Both the position numbers and the translations under genes were made by a program. The notes under the pieces are model-generated. The model ran no database searches, had not been told where the DNA came from, and saw only the letters and a list, made by a program, of their open reading frames with translations. A stretch of DNA of 64,000 nt, taken from positions 12,395,431 through 12,459,430 of the forward strand of contig NC_088322.1 of assembly GCF_910592395.1 (NCBI RefSeq), written 5' to 3'. This document shows, piece after piece, positions 37,935 through 48,507 of the stretch. Each line of letters begins with the position of its first letter. The first letter of the stretch is position 1. Source of the stretch: Lineus longissimus (Eukaryota > Nemertea > Pilidiophora > Heteronemertea > Lineidae).

Positions 37935-39587
37935 ATAGGCACCATATCATAACAAAGGTCAGCAAACCTGAACGCCCGTAAAAAAGGATGACGTTTTCAT
38001 ATTCAAATATAAACAACGTCATATTCGTTCTATGGTCACCATCCATGGTTCGCCTTGCGGTGCAACAACTTTTTTCCCAAATACAAAAGAGTTGCTGGCT
38101 GATCTATATCTTGACACGATTTGTATGAAAGAATAAATGAGAGAGAAATGCCATATATTCATTGTTTGTTTGACTGAATGCAATGTACTCGATGGATTGT
38201 TAGCCTGGACTGGTTCATGTATTATTACCCAAGAACGCACACGATATACATGTATTTGTTGAAAGCACTCTTGAGATGAAGCTCATATTTCGACGTGTGA
38301 TGATTTCCATGTTGTTACAAGCAATGAGAAATTACCGGAAAATGATCGGAAAAGCCACTTTTCTCATAACACACAAGTCCAATGCATCGCAGTAGATCAA
38401 CTTCGTTGGAAAAAGTGACGAAGTGAAATTCGTGATAATAAAAGGAAACTCACCAAAAGATCAACAAAATCTTATGGATGACTGAGGAAACTTCATTTCC
38501 CTATGTTACTGCATGATGTATTTGTTTAAACGAGGTACTATTGGTGTCGCACATTACAAAGTACATGTATGTCCACGTGTAATGCATATGCATATACGAT
38601 GAAGGTGTATTACTGGAATAAAAGTGGTTTGCAAAGTGTGACGAGATTTATTGCTTTATTATCTAAATCGCAAAATATGTTCAAACCGAAGCCATTTGGT
38701 CAGGTTGGTCGTGAGCCTTCGTGTACATGTATATACCAAAATGAACCCTTGATAGCAAACTTAAGTTCGTACGTGCCTCTTGAGAAGACAATAGAACCAG
38801 CATCAACTCGTATTTTTCTGCCCTCCGAAACCTAATGCCCAACAATCTCAGTTAGTCGGTTAGTTGCCCGTCTAATTTTTTTATTTAGAGGACAAGTTTG
38901 GCTGTAATCGATCGGAATATGAAGGTCCACACATTTCAACCATTCGTCTAATCAGAGTCTTTCAACTATTTTTTATTTGAAAGACTGGTCTAATCAAGTC
39001 ATTTGATGGTGCAATGGTGTCATCCATATGCCTGTGAAGTAAAACGTATCTTGTCCTGTATTCTCCGCTCCAAGGGTAGGTACTGAGCGGTATGCCTCTC
39101 CGGACCCAGGTCGTTGAACCTTCACACCCGCTTTAAACTGCATTGGGCCGGCGGGCGGACCCAGCGCATGACACAAAACTGTTGCTAGGCGGTGAAGTAT
39201 AAAAAAGAGCCATTAACAACGTTTATTTGAACATGTATTTAATAACAAAAGAAACATTCCGTCATGATTTCAGAAATATAATGTTTACAAAAAGATGAAA
39301 AGAGTATTATGCATGAAAGTATCATATAAGACTGCTCAAAATTCTACTCACTAACGGAAGCGTTCGACTTCATTATCACAACACGGCTTCATGCCAATTT
39401 TGTGATTTTGCCTGTAATTTGTGACTTATACATTGTAACCATAAAACGGGAATGCTGCGTTATCCCGAGGCCTGTTTCGTTAACATTTGCTCCCATGCAT
39501 TTGCTGCCCTGCTGCATTCTCTCCACCAGGGGCTGGTCCTGTCTGCGGTGGCTATCCGTCTGCCTGGGATGTTTGTCTGTATCCAGT
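37935..39587. other. Convergent 3' ends of the glutamate receptor and arrestin genes
   Basis: This interval lies tail to tail between the two stop codons. AATAAA on the plus strand at 38132-38137, 38437-38442 and 38617-38622 may serve the receptor gene. TTTATT at 39222-39227 (AATAAA on the minus strand) may serve the arrestin gene. No coding sequence was recognised between. Confidence 0.6.
39222..39227 (-). promoter_or_regulatory. Candidate poly(A) signal of the arrestin-domain gene
   Basis: AATAAA on the minus strand, about 360 bases after the stop codon at 39588-39590. Usage is inferred. Confidence 0.5.
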
Positions 39588-42500
39588 CTACTGAACACTC
39601 TCACCAACACTAAATTTGTCTTGAAGCACAGGATAACACAACGGAGGTTGGTTTGGGTCAACACCTGGCGCCATCATCGTCTGGCCTGGTGGCGCCCCTA
39701 CCGGCGGATATAGAGGAGCCGGGACACTCTTGACAACACAGCCAGGTTCTGCAGCCTCGCCTTCTATGGCTTCGCCGAAACCTAGCGTGAAATATATATT
39801 ATCCCAGGAGTAGAACGGGTACGACGGATGAAATTCACCTAACTCATCCACGTCGACAGGTCCTTGTACTGCTTGGGTTTCCTCCTTTTCTTCACCCGCC
39901 TTCCTGTGTTCGAGTTTATATTGTTTCTGGAAGAACGGGAGCGGGACCAAAGACACAGGCGCTGAAAACAGATAAGATAAAAATCAGGCAAAAAGTATTC
40001 AACCAGTGGCAAAACATCTAACTATGGCAAGCTAAAGAGGAAATGGTTCAAGGAGCTGAAAGTTTATTCAAAAGGTTAAATTAGCATTCAAAGACGTAAA
40101 AACTTGTTGATTTATGCTACTTACGAATTGGTTGCATGCCTCCATACATAGTTTGCATCGGCACCGGTTGCTCTGTGATGGCAGCACTGCCGCTTAGTTG
40201 TTTCCTTTGGTAGAGGTTAAAGTTACCCGGTACCGGTATGGTTCCAACGTTAAATGGAAGTTCTATTATGATTGGTAAGCCTGTGCATAGGCCTATTGGA
40301 TCAACCCAGATCTAAATCAAGAGAAAAAAATCACAGGTGTTGGAAGAGAAGTATTAGACGAGGTGCCTGCAGGTAACAGTAATGAAGGCATGCGTGTTAC
40401 AATTTTACCTCAGGACTACTGCAACTCTCTTCTCTCCTTTGTGCAGCATGATGGTTTAAGTCATCAAATGTGCGAGGGACCTTCGCCATCGATTACCGTT
40501 ACTGGCAGCTTCCGACAAGTCTTCACCAAGACCAACTGACGCACCATCTCACTTCACTACGTCAAGCCATCTGACGAGCGTCCTACCCTTCTCCTCTTAC
40601 CACTCTTACTACTGTAACAGAGGTGCCTGGCATAATCTCAATGTTGGGAGAAGGGTAGGTCAGAGTAAGATATTATTCTCCTTCCAAGTTGTTGTCTTAT
40701 TGTCTTAATGGAGTGGGACTAAATATAGTAAGCATAATCGAACATAAGACATTTGGCATTTAAAATGACGGCAGCGTTCTGCCATTTGATAACGTATCAC
40801 CCACCTCAACATGATAAAAGAATTGGCAGTAGGTGAACATCGGGGAATCCGGTGATGGTGATTGTGGTGCGCATGGAGGAACTTGAATCGTGTCATCTAA
40901 CTGCACCGTCTGGCCAGCGGGTATGATGCCAAAATCCTGACATGTCAATTCGTTTTCTTCGGATTCTTTGTGGCCAGTTATGTTACACTTAACTTTCTGA
41001 AAAATGGAATGGTGGAAAAATTATTTGTGCATTGGTCGCGGTGACATATTGAAATAAACTCCTTAAACACACAAAGGAAATTTCAAGTTCCACCTGTCAT
41101 CTCTAGTCAGTTGCTCTTATGAGCAGTTACATCATTTCAAGTTCCGTGTAAGAAAAACAGTCAGGGTTGGACTTGTCTCACTAATAGTAGTGGACTTGGT
41201 CAAATTCTCGTGAAGCCCGTTTCGAATATGGTCGCAAATATGTATAGCGGATTGACAAATCTGTAAATTCGGCGAACTGAATGAGGCGAATTGAAATCTT
41301 AAGGCATTCTCGTGATCAATACGTAACACCAAAATTTCTCAGTTTTACGACTAATGTATTTCAAAAGCAACATACCCGTTTAAACATGACTGATGCCTTC
41401 AGTATCCTGTTAGAAGGATTAGTGACTGTTCCCGTGACCTTCACTGCTTCTCCACACACATACACGCCCTTGTCCAGTCGGAACTCGCACGTGACTTTCG
41501 GTGTTGCGCAACACAAGCAGCAGAACGTTCCGTCTTTCGACATCTCAACTGGTTCCTAGAAGAGCGCAACACGACATCATGAATACCCGAACAAGCATGC
41601 TAAGGTCAACCATATCCAGATCAAAACAAGCATTCATAACAGTAAAACGTCTGTATGTGACGCACAAGGATGTCTACAAATATCAATCTAGAGGTTGTGA
41701 CAATGTCTCCGGCTCTTGTGTTTTTCTTGCGTGGTCTGACTAGTGTGTGGTCTCCTCGTATTGGAGTGGTTATGGTTCTTTCTCAGGTCAGGTTGTCACT
41801 GGATATGATGACTCTCTGAGAGACCGACTGTGACTTGGATCAAAGGCAAGCCCAAGTGACCCGACAGCGTAACCTAAAGAATCTGTGATCCGTAAGGACA
41901 AGGACTCGTTTACTTCTTCCAATGGAATTCACACAAAAAACTACTGACGTACGAGTAAAAGGTTTGTGATGTAGCGCATCGTTCAAAAACTGAAGTACGA
42001 TGATTTCAAATCAGTTCATTTGTAACCAAACAGATTACGAGGACGAATACATAGAAGTAGTCTTCGTCAATCGTTATTCCTGGTTGATGCGGAGCCTCAC
42101 TATTGTATAGATGCAGGTACGTACCCTAGCTGCGGTGTAACACTGATTCAAATCGACCGGTGTGGTCACCGTAAAGAACTTCGTCACTTCGTGGTCGAAC
42201 CCCATTGGGATATCTACGGAGCACTTTAATTTGTACCTGACGTGCGCGTACTCGCTTTCCATGGATGTCTTCATGGCCATGTGGCTGTTGAGATGAAACC
42301 GAAATGGGTACGTGTAGCGGTTCGGCGGCATCTTACCCTGCGAAGCTGGAGAAAAATGGAGAAATGGATTTGTGTCTGAGACAAGTCTGTGCCTGGTTAG
42401 CCCCCGTAGGGGTAACCTGGTCTTGTGGTCGAATTCTGATTGATCTGCACATACTGGATTATACGGAACCGACTTATAAAAATTGCCACCAAGACCAGGC

Positions 42501-43399
42501 CACTGACCTTTTCGAGCCCGCATCCATTAAATAACCAACATGACAAGATTCGAGACCCAGGCCTCAGATGGATTTACCCAACGTAGACACGAGTAACAAA
42601 CGATTGTAATACCTGGTGTGTATAACTGGATCTTTTCATGAATAATCTCTGTCTTCTCCAAATAGACCTTACGATGCCGCCCAGTCCCTTCAGTTATTCT
42701 CACATAATCTGTGCCCTTTGCTTCAATGGAAATTCCTGAAATGGAACAAGTGTATCGTTTTCATGTTCGGTTACAGGGTGTTACAAGTATTTAAAAGATA
42801 ATGAAAAGCACCAAGAAATCCCTAACTGCTAATAAATCATTTAAAAAAGGGGCAGCATGCATGGAATTAGAAGCCTGTCTAATTTGGTTCGTACATCTTG
42901 TACCCACTGCAATCGCTATAATCAAAATACGATACGCCTGTGAGAAAATGTGTGACTCGCTCTACCAAAACTAGGCGCTTGTCGCATCTGAACTCGACAG
43001 GTTGATACGGACTTGTTGTTCATTTCCCTATTGTAGACCTTTTGTGAAATCTATTACAAACTGATTTGGTCACATTTCACAAAAGGTCTACAATAGGGAA
43101 ATGAACAACAAGTCCGTATCAACCTGTCAAGTTCAGATGCGACAAGCGCCTAGTTTTGGTAGAGCGGGTCACATGTGTCATTGAATCAGGTCAGTTTTTA
43201 GCTATCGTCACACCATGCTGGAGTCATACATGGCGCATCTTCTTATGCTAGTATCGCTAAGAATAAAAACATGAATTTTACCTCGGACATTCAATTCCTC
43301 CAGAATTTCCATGGTAACGTAACCATCAACATATTCTCCTGGGAGATAGGATCCATGTCGCCTGCTTAAGGTTATTTCTAGTATGTTCACCTTCCCCAT
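39588..43399 (-). CDS. Arrestin domain-containing protein (alpha-arrestin), complete (464 aa model)
   Basis: Seven minus-strand exons join in frame: 43282-43399 (ATG), 42613-42735, 42125-42345, 41376-41555, 40805-40996, 40125-40311 and 39588-39961 (stop). The arrestin_N part covers about residues 1-150 (GSYLPGEYVDGYV). The arrestin_C part covers about 170-320, with the cysteine-rich entry CCLCCATPKVTCEFRLDKG and the strand GEAVKVTGTV typical of ARRDC proteins. A proline-rich tail follows. Family members act as cytosolic or membrane-associated adaptors that recruit NEDD4-type ubiquitin ligases to receptors through PPxY motifs. Here no exact PPxY is visible in the tail; PPLCY and PLYPPV are the nearest. 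The exon 3 acceptor was chosen at 42345 because the nearer AG would create an immediate stop. The gene is convergent with the glutamate receptor. It is not assigned to a particular ARRDC paralogue. Confidence 0.9.
40414..40530 (+). mobile_element. Possible LINE C-terminal fragment in arrestin intron 5
   Basis: A short plus-strand frame contains QDYCNSLLS, which resembles the DYCNxLL hallmark near the C-terminus of CR1/L2/Jockey-type reverse transcriptases. The similarity is confined to a few residues and soon ends in unrelated sequence. Confidence 0.25.
42952..43172. mobile_element. 221 bp palindromic MITE, copy 2
   Basis: Same length and sequence as the element at 36294-36514 except for three substitutions (one in the left terminal repeat, two in the outer arms). 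It is flanked by ATGT at 42948-42951 and 43173-43176, a 4 bp duplication different from that of copy 1, so the two are independent insertions. It lies in intron 1 of the arrestin-domain gene. Confidence 0.88.
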
Positions 43400-44969
43400 A
43401 TTTATGAAGTACTACACTGGTACTGGTACTGGTGCTGGTTTTGATGATGTCCTACACGAAGGTTCGCTCAAACTAAGATGTCAGTTGTGTGCGAGAAGTA
43501 TTTCCAAAGGTTTCCATTGTTCCTGAGATGGAAATACACATGAAGTAATGGTGTAACTCTCAACTCGACAACATTATTGGCATATGACAGTTAGCATAAA
43601 TTTGAACAAGACCGCGTTCTATTAGCGTCTGTTTTCCTGGCTACCAAGCTTCAGCGCCGCATTTGATGTTGTTTCCTTCCAGCGAAAGTATATTGTATTT
43701 GATCAGTTACCCAAAGATTCCGGTTACCAACATCACCGCTTGCGATCAACACGATTTTTTGTTTTGCATCTCTATAGCCTCCATGGCAAAAGCACATTCA
43801 ACTATTAATCGTCTAATGCGCTGTGGCCAATACAACGGTAACCATGGTGATACTGTTACCAGTTCTAGAGACGATTGTAGCACGAAATATATATACATGT
43901 ATCTATCGCTTATCAAATCAGCCTGGAATTGTCTCCATAATTTTACCCGCATACAGGGAGGGGGAGCCGTTGATTGGAGCGCTGACCTGCCTATATGCCA
44001 TCATTGCATTCTAACAAATTGACACAATTACTATTTCAGATGACAGAAAATTAGCTAGGAGTGGATACACAGTCATTACAGTGTCCGTGGAGGAAATATT
44101 GCACAAGTTCACTTTCGCATTCATAAGTTCAAGCATTGTTCTACCGTGTGGGGCATCATGAATTAAATGTAGTTGCGTTTAAGCAACATTTAGATGTACA
44201 GAACGATAGACAAATGATCATGTCCTTACTGTCTTTTAAGGTAGTACCGCACTCGCAATCCATTCGCTGATCTTATACTCATAGCCAACATTCAAAAACA
44301 CAATCAGAAATTTACAGCCCAAAGCTATCCTGCCCAACTGCTAAGGATACGGTAATACATGTACATACCTACCACTAGCGTATACGTACGGCCATTTAGT
44401 CAGACTCAGCTCCAATACAGATAGTTGAGATGGTAATCATTGGCTCCACGGAGTGTACATGAACAGCTAGCAGCAGTGAGAATACTGGCCTTGCCAACCC
44501 ACAAACGAAACAAATTCCCGGAAAAATTCACACAAAGTTTTGCCTTCTTCACAATCGCCGGGACAATGTCGAGTACCAATTTCCCCCACCATTCATGTTG
44601 AATACGGAATACCAAAATGAGAATGCATCTCCTAGCTAGCTCACGATGTTCTAATGGATTCAGTGTCAAGGTCGATAATGGGTTGCCAGGGAGAATCTGG
44701 ATCGATAACAACAGCATCAGCTGTAGCTCCTAGGAGAGCATCTTTTCAGGGCGGTTAATGTGGTGGCGTCAGTTACGAATACGACCGACTAATGATATAT
44801 GTACATGTACATATAATCAAGAATTAATAAAGACTAAATAAAGCACCTTGTTGTCAAAATTTGATACCTAATGCAAGCTGAGGCTGTTTTAGGCCTATTG
44901 CATCCAAATTCTTAGTCTTTAAAAAGTCTTGATGATATGATGGAGTAGGTCTATTTCTACTGTGCTTGG
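43400..44969. other. Upstream flank of the arrestin gene
   Basis: A run of GGTACTGGTACTGGTGCTGG-like repeats lies just upstream of the arrestin start (about 43416-43440). No TATA box was seen. Otherwise nothing recognisable; open frames on both strands at 43663-44022 and 44406-44717 have no known features. Confidence 0.45.
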
Positions 44970-45560
44970 CGCTGTAAACCAGCCTTGTCCCAATGGTGGC
45001 GGTCGTCCATGAATTATCACTTGTTCAAGACGGATGCAGTGTGAACGTCGCATCGGCGAACGTATCGCAGCCGACACCAAATCGGATGGTTATCGACCCC
45101 GTTCTTAACACTGACAGTCTTAAACAGGCTTTTGTGTCACCCCTCCTGAAAAAGCCATCACTAGATTGTGAAGTTCTGAAGAATTACAGGCCAGTCAGTA
45201 ACCTTTCCTTCATTTCCAAAGTCCTGGAAAGAGTTGTAGCATCGCGATTGAATGCTTCATACATGACAACCCACGATCTTCATGATTCATATCAGTCGGC
45301 CTACAAAGCAGGACATTCGACAGAGACTGCGGTGCTCAAGGTTCAGAACGACCAAAGAACCATGGCGGACCAACGTGGAGCTGCAGTTCTCGTGCTATTG
45401 GACTTAAAGTAGATCTCTCCATCTTACTGGATAGGCTTCAGAATCTCCTGGGCATCACCGGATTAGCCCTCGAGAGGTTCCGTTCCTACTTATCTCAGCG
45501 CACACAGCAGGTTGTGATAAACGGTGCTAAGTCCAACGTGAAACACCTTGACTATGGAGT

Positions 45561-45570
45561 CCCTCAGGGG
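45561..45570. repeat. Target-site duplication, left copy
   Basis: CCCTCAGGGG, identical to 47045-47054. In the uninterrupted LINE it forms part of the VPQG codons. Confidence 0.92.
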
Positions 45571-45785
45571 GTGTATCCCCATTTCGCCTACACCCATTTC
45601 GCCTACACCCATTTCGCCTATTACCCATTTCGCCTACCCCCATTACGCCTACCCCCATTTCGCCTACACCCATTTCGCCTACTCACCATTTCGCCTACAC
45701 CCACTTCGCCTATTCACCATTTCGCCTACTCACCATTTCGCCTACTTACCATTTCGCCTACTCAGCATTTCGCCTACTCACCACT
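45571..45785. repeat. Left inverted arm, 13 tandem units
   Basis: Units of 15-16 bp carry the core ATTTCGCC; two variants read ATTACGCC and CTTCGCC. Spacers alternate between TACACCC, TACCCCC and TACTCAC types. The outermost ~45 bases match the inverted right end almost exactly. The repetitive open frames seen here on the plus strand are spurious. Confidence 0.95.
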
Positions 45786-46337
45786 GTGTTCACCTATAAC
45801 TGAGTTCACTTCAGGCTGAGACAATAAATCAAACTTAATGAATTCCTTAAAAACAAATGCAAGTGAATCCTATTATATGCAATGTTTAATACTTGAACTA
45901 TTTATGAAAGCTGTGAGGAAGAGATACCTGTATATTCAGCTAAATCACTTTGTAATCACTTTGTAATTTAATAATTAACATTAAACCAATTAGTAGTAAA
46001 CCAATTAATCTAGCCAATAAACATGCATAATTGATTATTATACACTGAGTGTGTTTCTTTGTGATGTTTTGCTCAAACTAACACTTAACGTAACTCAATG
46101 CTGGCAAGTGTTCTTACAATACACAAAATGCATCCATATGAAAGCCATTTTCATCGATGTCAGATTATCAAGCTCTTGACCCTACTCATGGCCCTACTCA
46201 GTTCGTCTGATAGTATTTAGTTGGTATTTAGTTGGATAAACTGCATCTTTCTAAAAGCATTACAAAATTCTGGCACCAATAGACATTTCAAATTAGACTA
46301 GAAGGCTGAAACATCTTTTGAATTTGAAGTCACTATC

Positions 46338-46766
46338 ATGGAGACACTTTTGGAAAGGAGGACATTGAGATACATCGAACATATATTCAAATCAGATAAC
46401 ATTTACTTAATGTTATGTAAGAACTTGTTACTGGAGGGAAGCGCGTCGTACCTGAGTAAAAACTTTATCAAAATCAGTCGGAAATATGGTTTTTGTAAAT
46501 ATGACGCTGTCCGCATAAATTACTCATATTCAATTGTAAATGGAGTTGATGAGAACACTGAATCATTTAGAATCGCACAGCAAAGAGGTACTAAAATTGA
46601 GGGATTCCGGTCATTGTCTCTTATCAAAGGAAGAGTTAGGACAAATTATAGACTTCCTTTGCACTATTTAATAATACATAAGATACGTTTTTGTAATGCA
46701 CTTAAGGTTCAAAGACAAGTTAATCTGCACTATGCACAACAATCTGTACTAGTTTTGTACGAATAA
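46338..46766 (+). CDS. Unrecognised 142 aa protein encoded in the foldback element
   Basis: A single ATG-to-stop frame of 142 codons fills the second half of the element core. The predicted product is basic and rich in Lys, Arg, Tyr, Leu and Ile, with three scattered cysteines. I see no zinc finger, no DDE/DDD transposase signature and no signal peptide or membrane helix. The stop codon overlaps an AATAAA at 46762-46767, so the frame carries its own candidate poly(A) signal 31 bases before the right arm. It may be a remnant or accessory protein of the transposon, or a captured host exon. An intact frame in AT-rich DNA argues for recent insertion or constraint, but chance is not excluded. Function unknown. 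Confidence 0.45.
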   Translation: METLLERRTLRYIEHIFKSDNIYLMLCKNLLLEGSASYLSKNFIKISRKYGFCKYDAVRINYSYSIVNGVDENTESFRIAQQRGTKIEGFRSLSLIKGRVRTNYRLPLHYLIIHKIRFCNALKVQRQVNLHYAQQSVLVLYE

Positions 46767-46797
46767 ACATTATATATTATAAAACATTTGAAATGAT

Positions 46798-47044
46798 GTA
46801 GGCGAAATGGGTAATAGGCGAAATGGTAAATAGGCGAAATGGGTGTTGGCGAAATGGTGAGTAGGCGAAATGGTGAGTAGGCGAAATGGATAATATGCGA
46901 AATGGTGAATAGGCGAAATGGGTGTAGGCGAAATGGTGAGTAGGCGAAATGGTGAGTAGGCGAAATGGTGAGTAGGCGAAATGGGTAAATTTTGTAGGCG
47001 AAATGGGTGTAGGCGAAATGGGTGTAGGCGAAATGGGGATGAAC
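46798..47044. repeat. Right inverted arm, 15 tandem units
   Basis: Units read TAGGCGAAATGGTGAG or TAGGCGAAATGGGTG, the inverse of the left arm units. Variants include TATGCGAAAT and a longer spacer, GGTAAATTTTG, near the outer end. Confidence 0.95.
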
Positions 47045-47054
47045 CCCTCAGGGG
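47045..47054. repeat. Target-site duplication, right copy
   Basis: CCCTCAGGGG, identical to 45561-45570, followed directly by the rest of the LINE reading frame. Confidence 0.92.
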
Positions 47055-47132
47055 TCTGTTTTGGGACCCTTGTTGTTCCTTATTTACATTCTTCCACTTG
47101 GTGACATTCTGAAGGGCTGCTCCATTAGTCCA

Positions 47133-47246
47133 TTAATTAATTTATTTATTAATTAATTTATAGATAAATAAATAAATTAATAAATAAATAAATGAATAAA
47201 TTAATTAATTAATTATAGTTAATTAATTAATTAATATTCTAATTCT
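47133..47246. repeat. AT-rich TTAA/TAAA simple repeat that folds back
   Basis: Stacked TTAATTAA, TTTATTTA and ATAAATAA words form a low-complexity tract whose two halves are complementary. It abuts the broken end of the LINE fragment and marks its 3' boundary here. Confidence 0.9.
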
Positions 47247-48507
47247 AATATTTAGGTTGACCCGCGGTTTTGCATTGAAATGCTGAAACTTTTGCACCGT
47301 GTCTTCTCTAGATTAGTATTTTCAGATACACTGTCTTGCCTGTTATTTCCTTCAGAGAATAAATCCATTATATTAGTAACAAACAAAGCAGGGCGGAAAT
47401 AACAGCAACATCAACAACAAAATTAGAAAAGAAACATTTACATTTATTTACACCGTTTTACAATGTATATACATGTTTATACATGGATGCATAAATTACA
47501 GTGAGAAAATGTACAAATAACTTAACACGTGTAATATGCAATGTCCAATCTGTGGACCGGTTGGAATTATGTTCCGTTGAATCTGAACACACAAAATTTT
47601 ATCCAATCACAATCCGTACATGCATGACGTCAACGCTGCACCTGGCCTCACTGTATTTCGGTTCTGGTACAGACAGACTCCCGAGGCAGTTACAAGAGAC
47701 ACTGGCTTTTCGAATGCGTAAATGCTTCACAACGACGTATGATTTGACAACAAATATTCGGTATAGGTCTATATATACTATAGCGCACTCACACAGTGTC
47801 AACATTCATAACTAAAAAAATGCTGACAGTCAAATTTTCAAACTAGTAATTGTGAGTCACGTGAACAGTTTTGTTCAATTTCCGGAATACACATGTACAG
47901 TACAATGTCAATGTACATGTAAATGACCAAATCTTATTCAATGATAGTTTTCTGTTGATCTGACCCTACTCACGAGGCTAGATGATAGCATCAAGCCTCT
48001 GCTGCACGAATAACACCTTATTTTCATTCATTTTCCCGAAATCTATTGCAGTACCAGCACTCCACTTGCGAAATGAAAATATCGCTAAGTCAGTTTGCAA
48101 GACAAGTAACTTAAACATTACAAAGTCTTTCAAAATGCAATACTGTATTCGTTTTCATGTCAACTCATCCTCGTTTGAAGTCAATCGCCTTTCCTACTGC
48201 TAGTTATCCCTGAGCTACCTGCAAAAACGCAACCTCCAACCCATGTGTCCAAGGTCATAGTCTATGGCAATATGCGTGGGGTGAAGCCAAATAATGTTAC
48301 TTTTTGCCACAACCCATCCGTATCGATCAGCAGCGGCACCGATGACCGCTCTCATCAACATCAAGCACCAACACACCGCCTCGTATCAAGGCTTCAACAT
48401 CCGTATGCGCATGCGCAGTGCATGCTATGGCAACGACCTTGACCCAAGCTCGATCAGCTCGGCAAATGGTAGCACCTCATGATTCCTCCATCCACCGCTA
48501 GGAGTTT
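47247..48507 (-). other. Probable 3' UTR and flank of the BMPER gene
   Basis: TTTATT at 47443-47448 (AATAAA on the minus strand) lies about 1.06 kb beyond the stop codon and could end the 3' UTR. No other gene was recognised; frames on both strands at 47501-47815 overlap and look like chance. Confidence 0.4.

Larger units (their letters stand above)
45571..47044. mobile_element. 1474 bp foldback transposon with tandem-repeat inverted arms
   Basis: The element sits inside the LINE reverse-transcriptase codons between VPQG and SVLG. The host sequence CCCTCAGGGG occurs on both sides (45561-45570 and 47045-47054), giving an exact 10 bp target-site duplication. The ends are GTGTATCCCC and, inverted, GTTCATCCCC. 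Each then runs into a long arm made of 15-16 bp repeats of the CATTTCGCCTACTCAC type: 13 units on the left, 15 inverted units on the right. The AT-rich middle (about 45790-46797) carries one ORF. Long inverted arms of short tandem repeats with 9-10 bp duplications are the hallmark of FB-type foldback elements, which are related to MULEs. The superfamily here is inferred. Confidence 0.9.
44970..47132 (+). mobile_element. Dead CR1/L2-like LINE fragment, split by a foldback element
   Basis: Two blocks, about 45070-45570 and 47045-47132, read as one reverse-transcriptase segment. Seen are SLKQAFVSPLLKK, LKNYRPVSNLSFISKVLE, DSYQSAYKAGHSTETAVL, LVLLDLK, then ILLDRLQNLLGI, VVINGAKSNV, DYGVPQG and, after the insertion, SVLGPLLFLIYILPLGD. 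About 15 bases are lost at 45411-45412, which removes the AFDT part of motif A with its catalytic Asp and shifts the frame. The motif C region is absent; the fragment ends in an AT-rich tract. The motif style points to the CR1/L2 group (inference). It is a pseudogene. Confidence 0.88.

Noticed and set aside
45514-45819. Plus-strand frames with FAYTHFAY or SPTPISP repeats
   Set aside because: They are translations of the tandem repeats in the left arm of the foldback element.
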